Assembly (NCBI RefSeq): GCF_022758885.1
Contig: NZ_JALEBH010000001.1
Coordinates: forward strand, 2,511,501 to 2,575,500
From: Sphingobium sp. BYY-5
Lineage (GTDB): Bacteria > Pseudomonadota > Alphaproteobacteria > Sphingomonadales > Sphingomonadaceae
DNA length: 64,000 nt
Direction of reading: 5' to 3'
This document shows positions 1 to 7,825 of this stretch, one piece after another (the stretch's first letter is position 1; each line of letters opens with the position of its first letter). The notes below the pieces were generated by a model. That model worked only from the letters and a program-made list of their open reading frames with translations, made no database searches and was not told the origin of the DNA. The translations under genes and the position numbers were made by a program.

Positions 1-1764
1 CCCTCGCACATTCTCGAGCGCCTGAATGCTGTTCATCAGCAGATTGACGATCACCTGCTGCAACTGGATACGGTCTCCGCGCACCCTAGGAAGACCCTTT
101 GCAAAAATGGTCGTGATGCCGATGCTGCGGGTTTCGATCTCGTGGCGCAGAAACAGCATGGATTCCTGTGCCACCTGGTTCAGATCGAGCATCATCTGTT
201 CAGGCTGATGCTTGGCTGCCATGCCGCGGATGCGCTGTACGATGTCGTTGGCGCGATGTGCGCTCGTGGCGATCCGCGTTGTCAGTTCCTTAACCTTGTC
301 GAGATTGGGCTCGACACGGGCAAGCCAGCGCAGGCTGGTCTCCGCATTGGTCAGGATCGCTGCCAAGGGCTGGTTGACCTCATGCGCGATCGACGTCGTC
401 AGTTCCCCCAGCATGGAAATGCGACAGGCATGGGTGAAATCGGCCTGTAGTTCGCGCAACTGCGCTTCCATCTGAACGCGCGCAGTCACATCCTCTATGC
501 TGAAGATCGTGACGTCCAGTTCGCCTGGAGGGATCGGGTAGGTGACGGACAGTTGCACATCCAACGTGCGACCATCCAGTGTCTGCACCTTGGTTAGTTC
601 TCTATGGCTGGGCTGGCCGTTGAACCGGCCAATCATGACGTTGCGCAAGGTATCACGATTGGCGAGGAACAGGTTGCCGACCGGACGGATCAGATCGAGC
701 GCGCCCTGCCCCCCGAACATCTCGACCGCCCTGCGGTTTACATCCGTCACCGTCACGGTTTCGGCGGCCAGTTCGACCAGTTCGGGATGATCGGCGAGAT
801 AGGCGCCGAAATCTTCCACGCCGCTGGACCGAAGCCCCGCATAAATCTTGCCCATATGGCTGGCATCGACCTGTAAAAGGGCCGTGGGCATATAATGGAT
901 GAGCTTGCGATATCGTGCTTCGCTTGCCCGCAGATAGAGATAGGATCGGTCGTCGTCGGCGGTGCCGTTCACTGCCACGAATATCCGGTCGACCTTGTCA
1001 ACCAGCCACAATGTCACCACCGGATCGCGCAATATCCCGTCCGAAGCCAGTTGCCGACGATGGGTCTGCCCCCGCTGGTCGGCGACAACCGCCTCTACGA
1101 TCAGTTCCCCCAGGGTTGCCCTGCTTTCGATCGGCCAGAACGCTGCGACCGATTGATCGATCATGACGCCCGGCCCGCGATTGCCACCGACAAGACGTGC
1201 CGCGCGATCATTGACCTCGATCACACGACAGGCCTGGACCAGCGACAATAGCTGCGCTTCGCGGGCTTCGGCCTCCTGACCAGTCCCGCCGGCCACGACG
1301 GCATCAATCCATGGACGCGCGCCGGCAATATCTATCTCCCAACTGGCCGCCATCAGCCTGTCGGGAATATGCCAGTCCGTACCGGCCCTTTCGCCGTCCG
1401 TCAGGGCCCGCTGACCATACTCCACGATATCATGCAGCGTGCCGTCGCTGTGGAAACGAACATATTGCCTGATATCGACGACCACATGGCTGTTCGAAAA
1501 GCTGCGCCGGCTCACCTGCCCCTGCCATCCACCCTCGCGCAAGAGCAACTGCCAATGATCCTCGTCATCCATCACCCCCTTGGACAGGTCGACGATGCTC
1601 CGCCCCTTAACGCTCAGTGCCGGCCAGCCGTACAATGCCTCCGATGCCGGATTCCAATATTGGATCTTGCCTGCGCTGTCGAAGATGATGACGCTTTCCG
1701 ATGCCAGATCGGCGATATGCAGGTCGGCCTTGATGGCCCCTACGTCCGACACCGCCGGCTTCAT
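1..1764 (-). CDS. PAS-domain sensor histidine kinase, FixL-type (3' end beyond window)
   Basis: The minus strand is open from an ATG at 1764 to the window edge (588 codons), so the C-terminal ATPase end is missing. The N-terminus reads as a PAS domain (IIFDSAGKIQYWNPASEALY near residues 25-45), a further sensor-like region follows, and the H-box is IAHEVNQPLAAI, typical of the FixL/TodS kinase class. A partial N-box (QLQQVIVNLLMNSIQAL) lies near the edge. No transmembrane segment is evident, so a cytoplasmic sensor is likely. The ATG overlaps the stop of the upstream receiver gene (ATGA), which implies co-translation. The ligand cannot be read from sequence. Confidence 0.88.
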   Translation of the reverse strand, partial: MKPAVSDVGAIKADLHIADLASESVIIFDSAGKIQYWNPASEALYGWPALSVKGRSIVDLSKGVMDDEDHWQLLLREGGWQGQVSRRSFSNSHVVVDIRQYVRFHSDGTLHDIVEYGQRALTDGERAGTDWHIPDRLMAASWEIDIAGARPWIDAVVAGGTGQEAEAREAQLLSLVQACRVIEVNDRAARLVGGNRGPGVMIDQSVAAFWPIESRATLGELIVEAVVADQRGQTHRRQLASDGILRDPVVTLWLVDKVDRIFVAVNGTADDDRSYLYLRASEARYRKLIHYMPTALLQVDASHMGKIYAGLRSSGVEDFGAYLADHPELVELAAETVTVTDVNRRAVEMFGGQGALDLIRPVGNLFLANRDTLRNVMIGRFNGQPSHRELTKVQTLDGRTLDVQLSVTYPIPPGELDVTIFSIEDVTARVQMEAQLRELQADFTHACRISMLGELTTSIAHEVNQPLAAILTNAETSLRWLARVEPNLDKVKELTTRIATSAHRANDIVQRIRGMAAKHQPEQMMLDLNQVAQESMLFLRHEIETRSIGITTIFAKGLPRVRGDRIQLQQVIVNLLMNSIQALENVRG

Positions 1765-2162
1765 GCGTCGGGTTCCTGCGGCAGATCGACACCCTTGTCC
1801 TGCAGCGCCCGTCGCAGCGCGTGCAACAGCACACTGTCAGCAACCGGCTTCCCTAACCACGCCTGGGCTCCAACCCCCAGTGAACGTGTGCGGCTCTGGT
1901 CATCAACGACGGACGTAAGAACGATGGCGGGTAGATTTTCGCCACGCGCATGAAGATGTTCGAGAAGGTCCAGCCCGTTCATACCGGGCATGCGCATATC
2001 GGTGATGAGGCAATCGAAGGATGAACGGCCGATCTCCGCAATGAAGGCCAATGCGTTCTCGAAGGGTTGGCAGGCAAATCCTTCGACCATCAGCAACTCC
2101 GACAGGGCATCGCGAATGGCTTCGTCATCGTCCACGATCGCAACGATGGGAATTCTGGACAA
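1761..2162 (-). CDS. Single-domain response regulator (receiver only)
   Basis: A 133-residue CheY-like receiver without output domain. The acidic pocket is VDDDE (residues 10-14), the phospho-acceptor is Asp55 in LITDMRMPG, and the conserved Lys is in WLGKPV near residue 103. It sits directly between the FixJ-like regulator and the histidine kinase and overlaps the kinase start by four bases. By analogy with FixL-type kinase operons it may be a phosphate sink or intermediate. That role is inference. Confidence 0.88.
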   Translation of the reverse strand: MSRIPIVAIVDDDEAIRDALSELLMVEGFACQPFENALAFIAEIGRSSFDCLITDMRMPGMNGLDLLEHLHARGENLPAIVLTSVVDDQSRTRSLGVGAQAWLGKPVADSVLLHALRRALQDKGVDLPQEPDA

Positions 2163-2245
2163 GTGGCGCGATCCTCATAGTGGTGGCCCCAGGCCATCGC
2201 GGCATATGTCGCCCATTCCCGGGCAATTTGTAACCATACCAAGGT

Positions 2246-2896
2246 TTAGGCCGACTGCGGCTGGCGCAGAGGTGCAGGCAGGATTTCCCACGCCCGGATC
2301 AGTTCGCCCACGGATCCGGCCTGCATCTTCTTCATGACATTGCTGCGATGCAGTTTGACGGTGATTTCCGTAATGCCAAGATCAAAGGCAATCTGTTTGT
2401 TGAGCCGTCCGCGTGCCACTTCGCGCATGACCTGTGCTTCGCGCGGTGTCAGCGTCGCAAAACGATCGACATGTTGCTGCACGATGCGCGCCGTCTCGCG
2501 CTCTTCCGCGTTACGCTCCACACCGACGATGATGGCATCAATCAGGGTCTGGTCGCGCACCGGCTTGGTCAGGAAGTCGACCGCCCCTGCCTTCATCGCC
2601 TGCACGGACATGGGAATGTCGCCATGTCCGGTAAGGAACACGATCGGTCGCGACACTCCGGCGGCCGTCAGGCGCTGCTGCAGGTCGAGGCCGCTTAACC
2701 CTGGCATGCGCACGTCAAGGACCAGGCAGGCCGCCCGTTCAAGCAACGGCGAATCCACCAGTTCGCGGGTCGATCCGAAACCATGCGCTTCCATTCCCAC
2801 TGATAGCAGGAGTTCTTCCACTGCAGTGCGAACATCCTCATCATCGTCCACGATGAGGACGAGGGGCGTTTCATCGGCAGCGCCTGTACTGATCAT
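2246..2896 (-). CDS. FixJ/NarL-type response regulator with LuxR HTH
   Basis: 216 residues: an N-terminal receiver with VDDDED and phospho-acceptor Asp61 (LDVRMPG), then a LuxR-type helix-turn-helix beginning LTPREAQVMREVARG with the recognition region GITEITVKLHRSNVMKKM. This is the FixJ/TodT architecture and pairs naturally with the FixL-like kinase downstream. Its ATG overlaps the stop of the Rrf2 gene (ATGA), so it is probably translated in the same operon. Target promoters are unknown; the intergenic region at 3442-3700 is a candidate. Confidence 0.9.
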   Translation of the reverse strand: MISTGAADETPLVLIVDDDEDVRTAVEELLLSVGMEAHGFGSTRELVDSPLLERAACLVLDVRMPGLSGLDLQQRLTAAGVSRPIVFLTGHGDIPMSVQAMKAGAVDFLTKPVRDQTLIDAIIVGVERNAEERETARIVQQHVDRFATLTPREAQVMREVARGRLNKQIAFDLGITEITVKLHRSNVMKKMQAGSVGELIRAWEILPAPLRQPQSA

Positions 2897-3441
2897 ACTA
2901 TCGTCCCCTGCTTGTCATGCTTGTCTTCGCTGCGCCTCCCGCGCACGCTCAGTCGGCTATCGAACCAGTCGCTGACCTCTCCGGCAAAGTCGGTAGGTGC
3001 CTTGCGGGTGACCGACCGACCAATATCAGCTAGCGAACAGTCCGCCAGCGTGTCGCGCATGGCCTTTTCCGCCTTGAGCATCGCAGCGTGGATCGAGCAG
3101 ACGCCGCCTGTCGCCCATGATGGTGGCTGTCCTTCGAATATGGCACAGCGTCCCCGAATTTCCTGACAGGGAAAAAGCGGCTTGCGTCCCTCTATAGCGT
3201 CCAGGACCTGCAGTAGGCTGATCTGCTCTGGCGCGTGCGCCAGTACATAGCCGCCGCTCAGCCCTTCGGAGGCGCGAACGATGCCCGCCTTTGTCAGCTT
3301 TCCGAAGATCTTGATAATCAGGCTGGAGGAAATGCCCTGAAACTCTGCTAAATCGCGGCCACTGCGCGGCCGATCGCCGGCATCGACCAGCCATAGCAGG
3401 CAATGAAGCCCATATTCGACGTTGACGGTCAGGTAAGCCAT
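2893..3441 (-). CDS. Rrf2-family transcriptional regulator, putative Fe-S sensor
   Basis: 182 residues with an Rrf2 winged helix at the N-terminus (TVNVEYGLHCLLWL, then GISSSLIIKIFGKLTKAGIVRASEGLSGGYVLA). Candidate cluster ligands are Cys92, Cys99 and Cys115 followed by His118. IscR and NsrR use three cysteines, and IscR also has a C-x2-H, but the C-x6-C-x15-C spacing here is longer than usual. First gene of a minus-strand two-component operon and divergent from the hydrolase at 3701, so it probably acts in the shared intergenic region. The inducing signal is not evident. Confidence 0.85.
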   Translation of the reverse strand: MAYLTVNVEYGLHCLLWLVDAGDRPRSGRDLAEFQGISSSLIIKIFGKLTKAGIVRASEGLSGGYVLAHAPEQISLLQVLDAIEGRKPLFPCQEIRGRCAIFEGQPPSWATGGVCSIHAAMLKAEKAMRDTLADCSLADIGRSVTRKAPTDFAGEVSDWFDSRLSVRGRRSEDKHDKQGTIV

Positions 3442-3559
3442 AACGCAGACTATATTGATCCGTGTTCATCTGACAAGCCGGCTGCGCTCCGGTGGAAGCG
3501 GCATCTCCCTCCAGATCGTTCGTGCTGAACGAAAGGCCGGTAATCGCTTGATATCGATG

Positions 3560-3575
3560 AGGCCATATATGGCCT
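3560..3575. promoter_or_regulatory. Perfect 16-bp palindrome, candidate operator
   Basis: AGGCCATATATGGCCT is a perfect palindrome in the divergent region between the Rrf2 gene and the hydrolase. It is nested in a wider inverted repeat (GATGAGGC at 3556, GCCTCATC at 3589). Rrf2 proteins bind dyad sites near their own promoters, so this is a reasonable but untested operator. Confidence 0.45.
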
Positions 3576-3640
3576 TTGCTCAGGCCAGCCTCATCCTTGG
3601 CACAATGTTCAAACCGCCTGTTGCTGCCCGATTAAGGCTT

Positions 3641-3671
3641 CGGCGCTTTCCTCACGTGAGGACAGGCGCCG
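3641..3671 (+). promoter_or_regulatory. Hairpin in hydrolase leader
   Basis: CGGCGC at 3641 pairs with GCGCCG at 3666 around the 12-bp palindrome CCTCACGTGAGG (3650-3661). It lies about 30 bases upstream of the ATG at 3701. No T-run follows, so an operator or leader structure is more likely than a terminator. Confidence 0.35.
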
Positions 3672-3700
3672 AGCCACAAATCTTGCAACGGACATCAGCC

Positions 3701-4669
3701 ATGCCCCTTCTTGAACAATTCATGTTGCAGCGCCGACGCTTTCTGGTTGCTGGCGCAGCCTCCGCAATTGCAGGCAGTATCGGCTGGTCTGCGACAAGCC
3801 TCGGCTCGATTTCCTCCCCGAACCAAGGAGCCAATCCGATGAACTTCATCACCGCAAAAGATGGCGCCCAGATCTTCTACAAGGACTGGGGCCCCCGCGA
3901 CGCGCAACCGCTGGTCTTTCATCATGGCTGGCCACTCACCGCCGACGAATGGGACAACCAGCTGCTTTTCTTCCTCGCGCAGGGCTATCGCGTGATCGCA
4001 CATGATCGGCGCGGCCATGGTCGTTCGACGCAGACCGACAACGGCAATGATATGGACAGCTATGCGGCCGATGTGGCTGCGCTGGTGGCAGCCCTCGGCC
4101 TCAAGGGCGCGGTCCATATCGGTCATTCGACCGGTGGTGGCGAAGCCGTCCATTATGCCGCCCGCGCAAAGCCCGGCGCGTTGTCGAAGCTGATCCTGAT
4201 TGGCGCGGTACCGCCGGTGATGGTCAAAAAAGACAGCAATCCTGGCGGCCTGCCGATCGACGTCTTCGACGGTTTCCGCAAGGCGCTGGCCGACGATCGT
4301 TCGCAATTCTATCTCGATGTTGCTGGCGGGCCCTTTTACGGGTTCAATCGCAAGGGCGCCAAGATCAGCCAGGGCCTGATCCAGAACTGGTGGCGCCAGG
4401 GCATGGTCGGCAGCGCGAAAGCGCATTATGACTGTATCAAGGCCTTTTCCGAGACCGACTTTACTGAGGATCTGAAGAAAATTCAGATACCCACGCTGGT
4501 CATGCACGGAACCGACGACCAGGTGGTTCCCTTCGCGGATGCGGCTCCACTAGCGGTCAAGCTGCTCGCAAAGGGTATGCTCAAAGCCTATAAGGGCTAT
4601 CCGCACGGCATGGCCGCAACCAATACCTACGAAATCAATCGAGACATATTGGTTTTTCTTCGGAGCTGA
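3701..4669 (+). CDS. Alpha/beta hydrolase, non-haem haloperoxidase/arylesterase type, with Tat-like leader
   Basis: The core matches the cofactor-free chloroperoxidase/esterase family of about 275 residues: oxyanion region FHHGWPL, nucleophile elbow GHSTGGGE, catalytic Asp in HGTDDQVVPF, and His in GYPHGMAAT. The family-length protein starts at 3839 (MNFITAKDG) and has a strong ribosome site (AAGGAG, 8 bases upstream). However, the frame continues upstream to 3701/3722 and encodes RRRFLVAGAASAIAG, a good twin-arginine export signal, so I annotate the longer form. Both forms may exist. Divergent from the Rrf2 regulator; the substrate is unknown. Confidence 0.85.
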   Translation: MPLLEQFMLQRRRFLVAGAASAIAGSIGWSATSLGSISSPNQGANPMNFITAKDGAQIFYKDWGPRDAQPLVFHHGWPLTADEWDNQLLFFLAQGYRVIAHDRRGHGRSTQTDNGNDMDSYAADVAALVAALGLKGAVHIGHSTGGGEAVHYAARAKPGALSKLILIGAVPPVMVKKDSNPGGLPIDVFDGFRKALADDRSQFYLDVAGGPFYGFNRKGAKISQGLIQNWWRQGMVGSAKAHYDCIKAFSETDFTEDLKKIQIPTLVMHGTDDQVVPFADAAPLAVKLLAKGMLKAYKGYPHGMAATNTYEINRDILVFLRS

Positions 4670-4678
4670 TCATGGCAA

Positions 4679-4704
4679 CCGGGGCGGACAATTTGCCGCC
4701 CCGG
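4679..4704. terminator. Strong GC hairpin after hydrolase gene
   Basis: CCGGGGCGG (4679-4687) and CCGCCCCGG (4696-4704) form a perfect 9-bp stem with an 8-base loop, ten bases after the hydrolase stop codon. There is no T-run, so termination would be weak or Rho-assisted. Confidence 0.35.
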
Positions 4705-4780
4705 CCACTTAGGGCGGCGCGAACCGACCATTTATCGTCGCTTATGTCATGCTCTGGCACGCCACAAACCGGACGGTGGG

Positions 4781-5218
4781 TTAGGTCTCACTCTCCGCGT
4801 CTTGGCTATCCCGGTAAAGAGCTAGTATTTCTGCCCTGCGCTCATCGGACGAGACATGCACTATCACTGTTTCTGAGAGGTCCACATCGGGATGAGAAGC
4901 ACAGTTCCCGGCAAACCATAGAGCCTCAGACAACGGTTCTTTATCGTGCCACGTCGTCATCACAAACTTGTCGTCCGGTATCTCCCCGAAATCGAAAGTT
5001 TTCAAGACGGCCCAATCCACTGCATCGTGCCATTCTTCGCAGGTTGTGCCCCAAGCGATAAAGTAGAGGCATCCGCTGCTAACGAGCCATGCGGCGACGT
5101 CATCGCGCCAAGCTTGGCTTACTGGCCTTTCAGCAATCAAAATTGCCCGGTAGGGCCGAGCTTTCATGTGAGGCACAGGCTGATCAGGCGAGATGTGCAG
5201 ATAGTCTAGCTTCATCAC
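4781..5218 (-). CDS. Conserved hypothetical protein (DUF7684-like)
   Basis: 145 residues, soluble, no signal peptide. Notable segments are RAILIAERPVSQAWRDDVAAW, SGCLYFIAWGTTCEEWHDAVD and DDKFVMTTWHDKEPLSEALWF. I associate this pattern with a small uncharacterised family (DUF7684, from memory) but cannot confirm it. It stands alone between the hydrolase and the phosphatidyltransferase, convergent with the former. No function is proposed. Confidence 0.6.
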   Translation of the reverse strand: MMKLDYLHISPDQPVPHMKARPYRAILIAERPVSQAWRDDVAAWLVSSGCLYFIAWGTTCEEWHDAVDWAVLKTFDFGEIPDDKFVMTTWHDKEPLSEALWFAGNCASHPDVDLSETVIVHVSSDERRAEILALYRDSQDAESET

Positions 5219-5443
5219 GCGAGCCTATGTCCGCAATGTGATAAGCTCAACTTAAAAGCCGGCCATCCCCTAACCACCCTCTGCGGCGCTCTCGTCGTAT
5301 CAACATCGTGGCCGTCAAGACCGAGCGGCTGTTGCAATTTCGGCGGCCGCCTCATCGCCAAACAACGCCGTTTGTCGAGTCGGGTACGTGTTCGCCTGCG
5401 TTACCAAGCAGCTAACCGCCATCGCCCCCAAAACACTAATTTT

Positions 5444-6127
5444 TCATTCTTCGCCGCGCTCGGATCGCGCTAGTCGCCGGCCGGTGGCCAAAGTCTGAAT
5501 GACGAAAAGGAGAATAAGGATAAATCCGACTGTGCCAACAAACAGGTCGAAGCCTGACAGCCGTCCGAAATATCCTGGACCAGAACCCAGAGCGATCATC
5601 ATCAGCGTCAGCGCGATGAGCATCAATCGCAATTCGGTCGGGCCTGCTGCGAGATAGGACAGCTTGAACTCTCCCAGCACGCGCGCCGAAAGGTAGGCGT
5701 GGATCGAGAGCAGCAGATATCCAGCGAGCGCCACCATGGCGACGTCCATCGTGACGAACGGACTAAGGCCAATGCCGGCAAGGATGAACAGTGTCGCAAG
5801 CCCATCGCAGCTATGATCGATGAAATAGCCATAGGAAGGACGTTCGATGCGGCGGAAGCGAGCTATGCTCCCATCCATTGAATCCCCAAACCATTGGACG
5901 ACATAACCGACGATGGCGAGCAACAGCCAGGAGGAATGTAGATTGCTCCCCAAGTAGCCTAGAAAAATCATGCAGGCGCCGATCATGCCCAAGGCCGTCA
6001 GGCGATCAGGCGTGACGTACGGCGGCATTTGAGCGCACAGCCAGTTCAGTAATTTCCGCTCTTTCGTTGCAAGCCAATTTTCTTGAATACGGGAAAGGGC
6101 GGCTGAATTCTGCAAAGGAATTGTCAT
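5444..6127 (-). CDS. CDP-alcohol phosphatidyltransferase family membrane protein
   Basis: 227 residues with several hydrophobic segments. The family signature is complete: GDSMDGSIARFRR...GYFIDHSCDG, matching D-x2-DG-x2-AR-x(8-9)-G-x3-D-x3-D, which binds CDP-alcohol and Mg2+ in the inner membrane. Such enzymes transfer a phosphatidyl or related group to an alcohol acceptor; the acceptor here cannot be read. It has no operon partners. The upstream side is bounded 300 bp away by an inserted IS3-family element, which may have separated it from former neighbours. Confidence 0.85.
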   Translation of the reverse strand: MTIPLQNSAALSRIQENWLATKERKLLNWLCAQMPPYVTPDRLTALGMIGACMIFLGYLGSNLHSSWLLLAIVGYVVQWFGDSMDGSIARFRRIERPSYGYFIDHSCDGLATLFILAGIGLSPFVTMDVAMVALAGYLLLSIHAYLSARVLGEFKLSYLAAGPTELRLMLIALTLMMIALGSGPGYFGRLSGFDLFVGTVGFILILLFVIQTLATGRRLARSERGEE

Positions 6128-6427
6128 AGTCCCTTATGAAGCCGTCGGTCTCAATGGGCAATGTGGGAATGGCATTGCCTCCAATTGCTTCCGAGGCATT
6201 TGTCTGATGGCGGTTTCCGACCGAGGCTGTGTAGAAACGCTGGCGGACGGCATGGTAGCGCAAGATTGATTCACCGATGATCGTTTTCGGATTCTTTCTA
6301 TGCGCGTTACATGTCACACGGATTCCGAAGTTGTTCATTTCGATCGCGACGAAAGCGTTTTCACACATGGGGTAATCGCGGGAGCGAGTCGCTGAAGATG
6401 ACCGCGCAAGGTCATGGAAGCAGGGGT
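6128..6427. other. 300-bp interval without a convincing gene
   Basis: Presumed upstream region of the phosphatidyltransferase gene, ending at the IS3-family element. An open frame overlaps it on the minus strand, but it resembles no family and runs into the phosphatidyltransferase in another frame, so I see no supported gene. Confidence 0.4.
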
Positions 6428-6454
6428 TGAAGCGTCCCGGGTTTTCTGGAGGCT
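6428..6454. repeat. IS3-family terminal inverted repeat (orfB side)
   Basis: 27-bp end pairing with 7722-7748. One mismatch is visible (CTGG versus CCGG in the middle). Confidence 0.9.
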
Positions 6455-6466
6455 GTGCAGTTTGAC

Positions 6467-7375
6467 TCAGGCAGCCATATCGAGGGTCTCAATGGCCGCA
6501 TAGTAGTTAGCTTCGGCCTCGGCGGGTGGGATGTAGCCGAGCGGGCCGAAAAGGCGATGGTTGTTGTACCAGTCGACCCAGCTCAGCGTCGCCATTTCCA
6601 CCGCCGATGCGCTTGGCCAGGACCGCTGGCGCCAGATGACCTCGGCCTTGTAAAGGCCATTGATCGTCTCGGCCAAAGCATTGTCGTAACTGTCGCCGAC
6701 GCTGCCGACCGAGGGCACGAGGTTGGCCTCCGCCAGGCGCTGGGTGTAGTTCATGGCGAGGTATTGCACGCCCCTGTCGCTGTGGTGGATCAAGCCGTCA
6801 TCCGGGCCGGGTCTGCGCGCATGGATCGCCTGCTCAAGGGCATCCAGAACGAACCCGGCCGTGGCTGAAGTACTGACCTTCCAGCCCACGATGCGCCGCG
6901 CATAGGCATCGATCACGAAGGCCACGTAAACGAACCCTGCCCAGGTGTGGACATAGGTGAAATCGACTACCCACAGGGCGTTCGGCCGGTCCACACGAAA
7001 CTCCCGGTTCACCTTGTCGAGCGGGCATGGCGCCTTGGGATTGCTGACGGTCGTGGTCGTCTTCTTCCCTCGACGAATACCGGCCAGCCGCATGCTACGC
7101 ATCAGTCGCTCGACCGTGCACTTGGCGACATCAAGGCCCTCGCGCCGCAACTGATGCCAGACCTTGCGCGAGCCGTAGAGTCCGAAGCTGGCCTCGTGAA
7201 CGCGCCGGATCTGCTCGCACATGTCGTCATCCCGGCGCGCACGGGCGGAACGCTTCGCCGGATCGGCAAGACGGGCCGCGTGTTCGTGATAGGAGGACGG
7301 GGCGATCGCCAGTTCGCGGCAGATCGGCTCGATACCCAGGTCCTCGCGATGGACGTCGATGAACGACATCATCAT
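6467..7375 (-). CDS. IS3-family transposase OrfB (DDE integrase domain)
   Basis: 302 residues. An N-terminal HTH_21-like segment ([14 protein letters not shown]) is followed by an rve integrase core. The catalytic triad is visible: first Asp in [11 protein letters not shown], second in [10 protein letters not shown], Glu in [14 protein letters not shown]. Its start overlaps the orfA stop (ATGA), so OrfB may be made by re-initiation, by frameshift fusion to OrfA, or both. Confidence 0.93.
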   Translation of the reverse strand: MMMSFIDVHREDLGIEPICRELAIAPSSYHEHAARLADPAKRSARARRDDDMCEQIRRVHEASFGLYGSRKVWHQLRREGLDVAKCTVERLMRSMRLAGIRRGKKTTTTVSNPKAPCPLDKVNREFRVDRPNALWVVDFTYVHTWAGFVYVAFVIDAYARRIVGWKVSTSATAGFVLDALEQAIHARRPGPDDGLIHHSDRGVQYLAMNYTQRLAEANLVPSVGSVGDSYDNALAETINGLYKAEVIWRQRSWPSASAVEMATLSWVDWYNNHRLFGPLGYIPPAEAEANYYAAIETLDMAA

Positions 7376-7695
7376 CTCTCGCGGCGGTCGAGCTCCGCCA
7401 TCGCAAAATATGCCGACGCCTTGCGAAGGATCTCGTTGGCTCGACGGAGCTCCTTGACCTCGCGCTCCAGCAGCTTGAGCCGGGCCTTATCATCAACACC
7501 CTGCGCCGCTGGTGCCGCCCGTCGGCCTGCCTCCGTGCGGCACCAGCGGCGCAGCGTCTCGGCCGTGCAGCCGATCTTCGAGGCAATCGAACTCATCGCC
7601 TCCCATTCCGAGCCGTAATCCGCACGGTGCTCGCCAACCATTCGCACCGCTCGATCACGGACCTCAGGCGAAAATCTGTTTCCCATCTTGCTCAT
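7372..7695 (-). CDS. IS3-family transposase OrfA (HTH)
   Basis: 107 residues: helix-turn-helix ([16 protein letters not shown] ... [17 protein letters not shown]) and a C-terminal leucine-zipper-like coiled coil ([26 protein letters not shown]), the normal OrfA layout that recognises the terminal repeats and mediates multimerisation. Lies just inside the 7722-7748 inverted repeat. Confidence 0.92.
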   Translation of the reverse strand: MSKMGNRFSPEVRDRAVRMVGEHRADYGSEWEAMSSIASKIGCTAETLRRWCRTEAGRRAAPAAQGVDDKARLKLLEREVKELRRANEILRKASAYFAMAELDRRER

Positions 7696-7721
7696 ACCGG
7701 ATGCTCCTTCTCACAGTTCGG

Positions 7722-7748
7722 AGCCTCCGGAAAACCCGGGACGCTTCA
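7722..7748. repeat. IS3-family terminal inverted repeat (orfA side)
   Basis: 27-bp end pairing with 6428-6454; followed directly by GGT, the candidate target duplication. Confidence 0.9.
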
Positions 7749-7825
7749 GGTGGCTGCTCTTCGATAAGATGAAAGTACGGGCTCACGACTGGACGCCGGG
7801 CCCAAGCATCTAGCGGAGAACAGCC

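Larger units (their letters stand above)
6428..7748 (-). mobile_element. Complete IS3-family insertion sequence (about 1.32 kb)
   Basis: Both ends are visible: TGAAGCGTCCCGGGTTTT at 6428 is matched by its reverse complement ending at 7748, giving 27-bp imperfect inverted repeats that start TG and end CA. GGT occurs immediately outside each end (6425-6427 and 7749-7751), consistent with a 3-bp target duplication as in the IS51-like group. Two intact ORFs (orfA, orfB) read leftward. It appears structurally intact and so potentially active. Confidence 0.92.

Noticed and set aside
6006..6368. 120-codon minus-strand frame upstream of the phosphatidyltransferase
   Set aside because: Overlaps the start of the phosphatidyltransferase in another frame and has no recognisable features.
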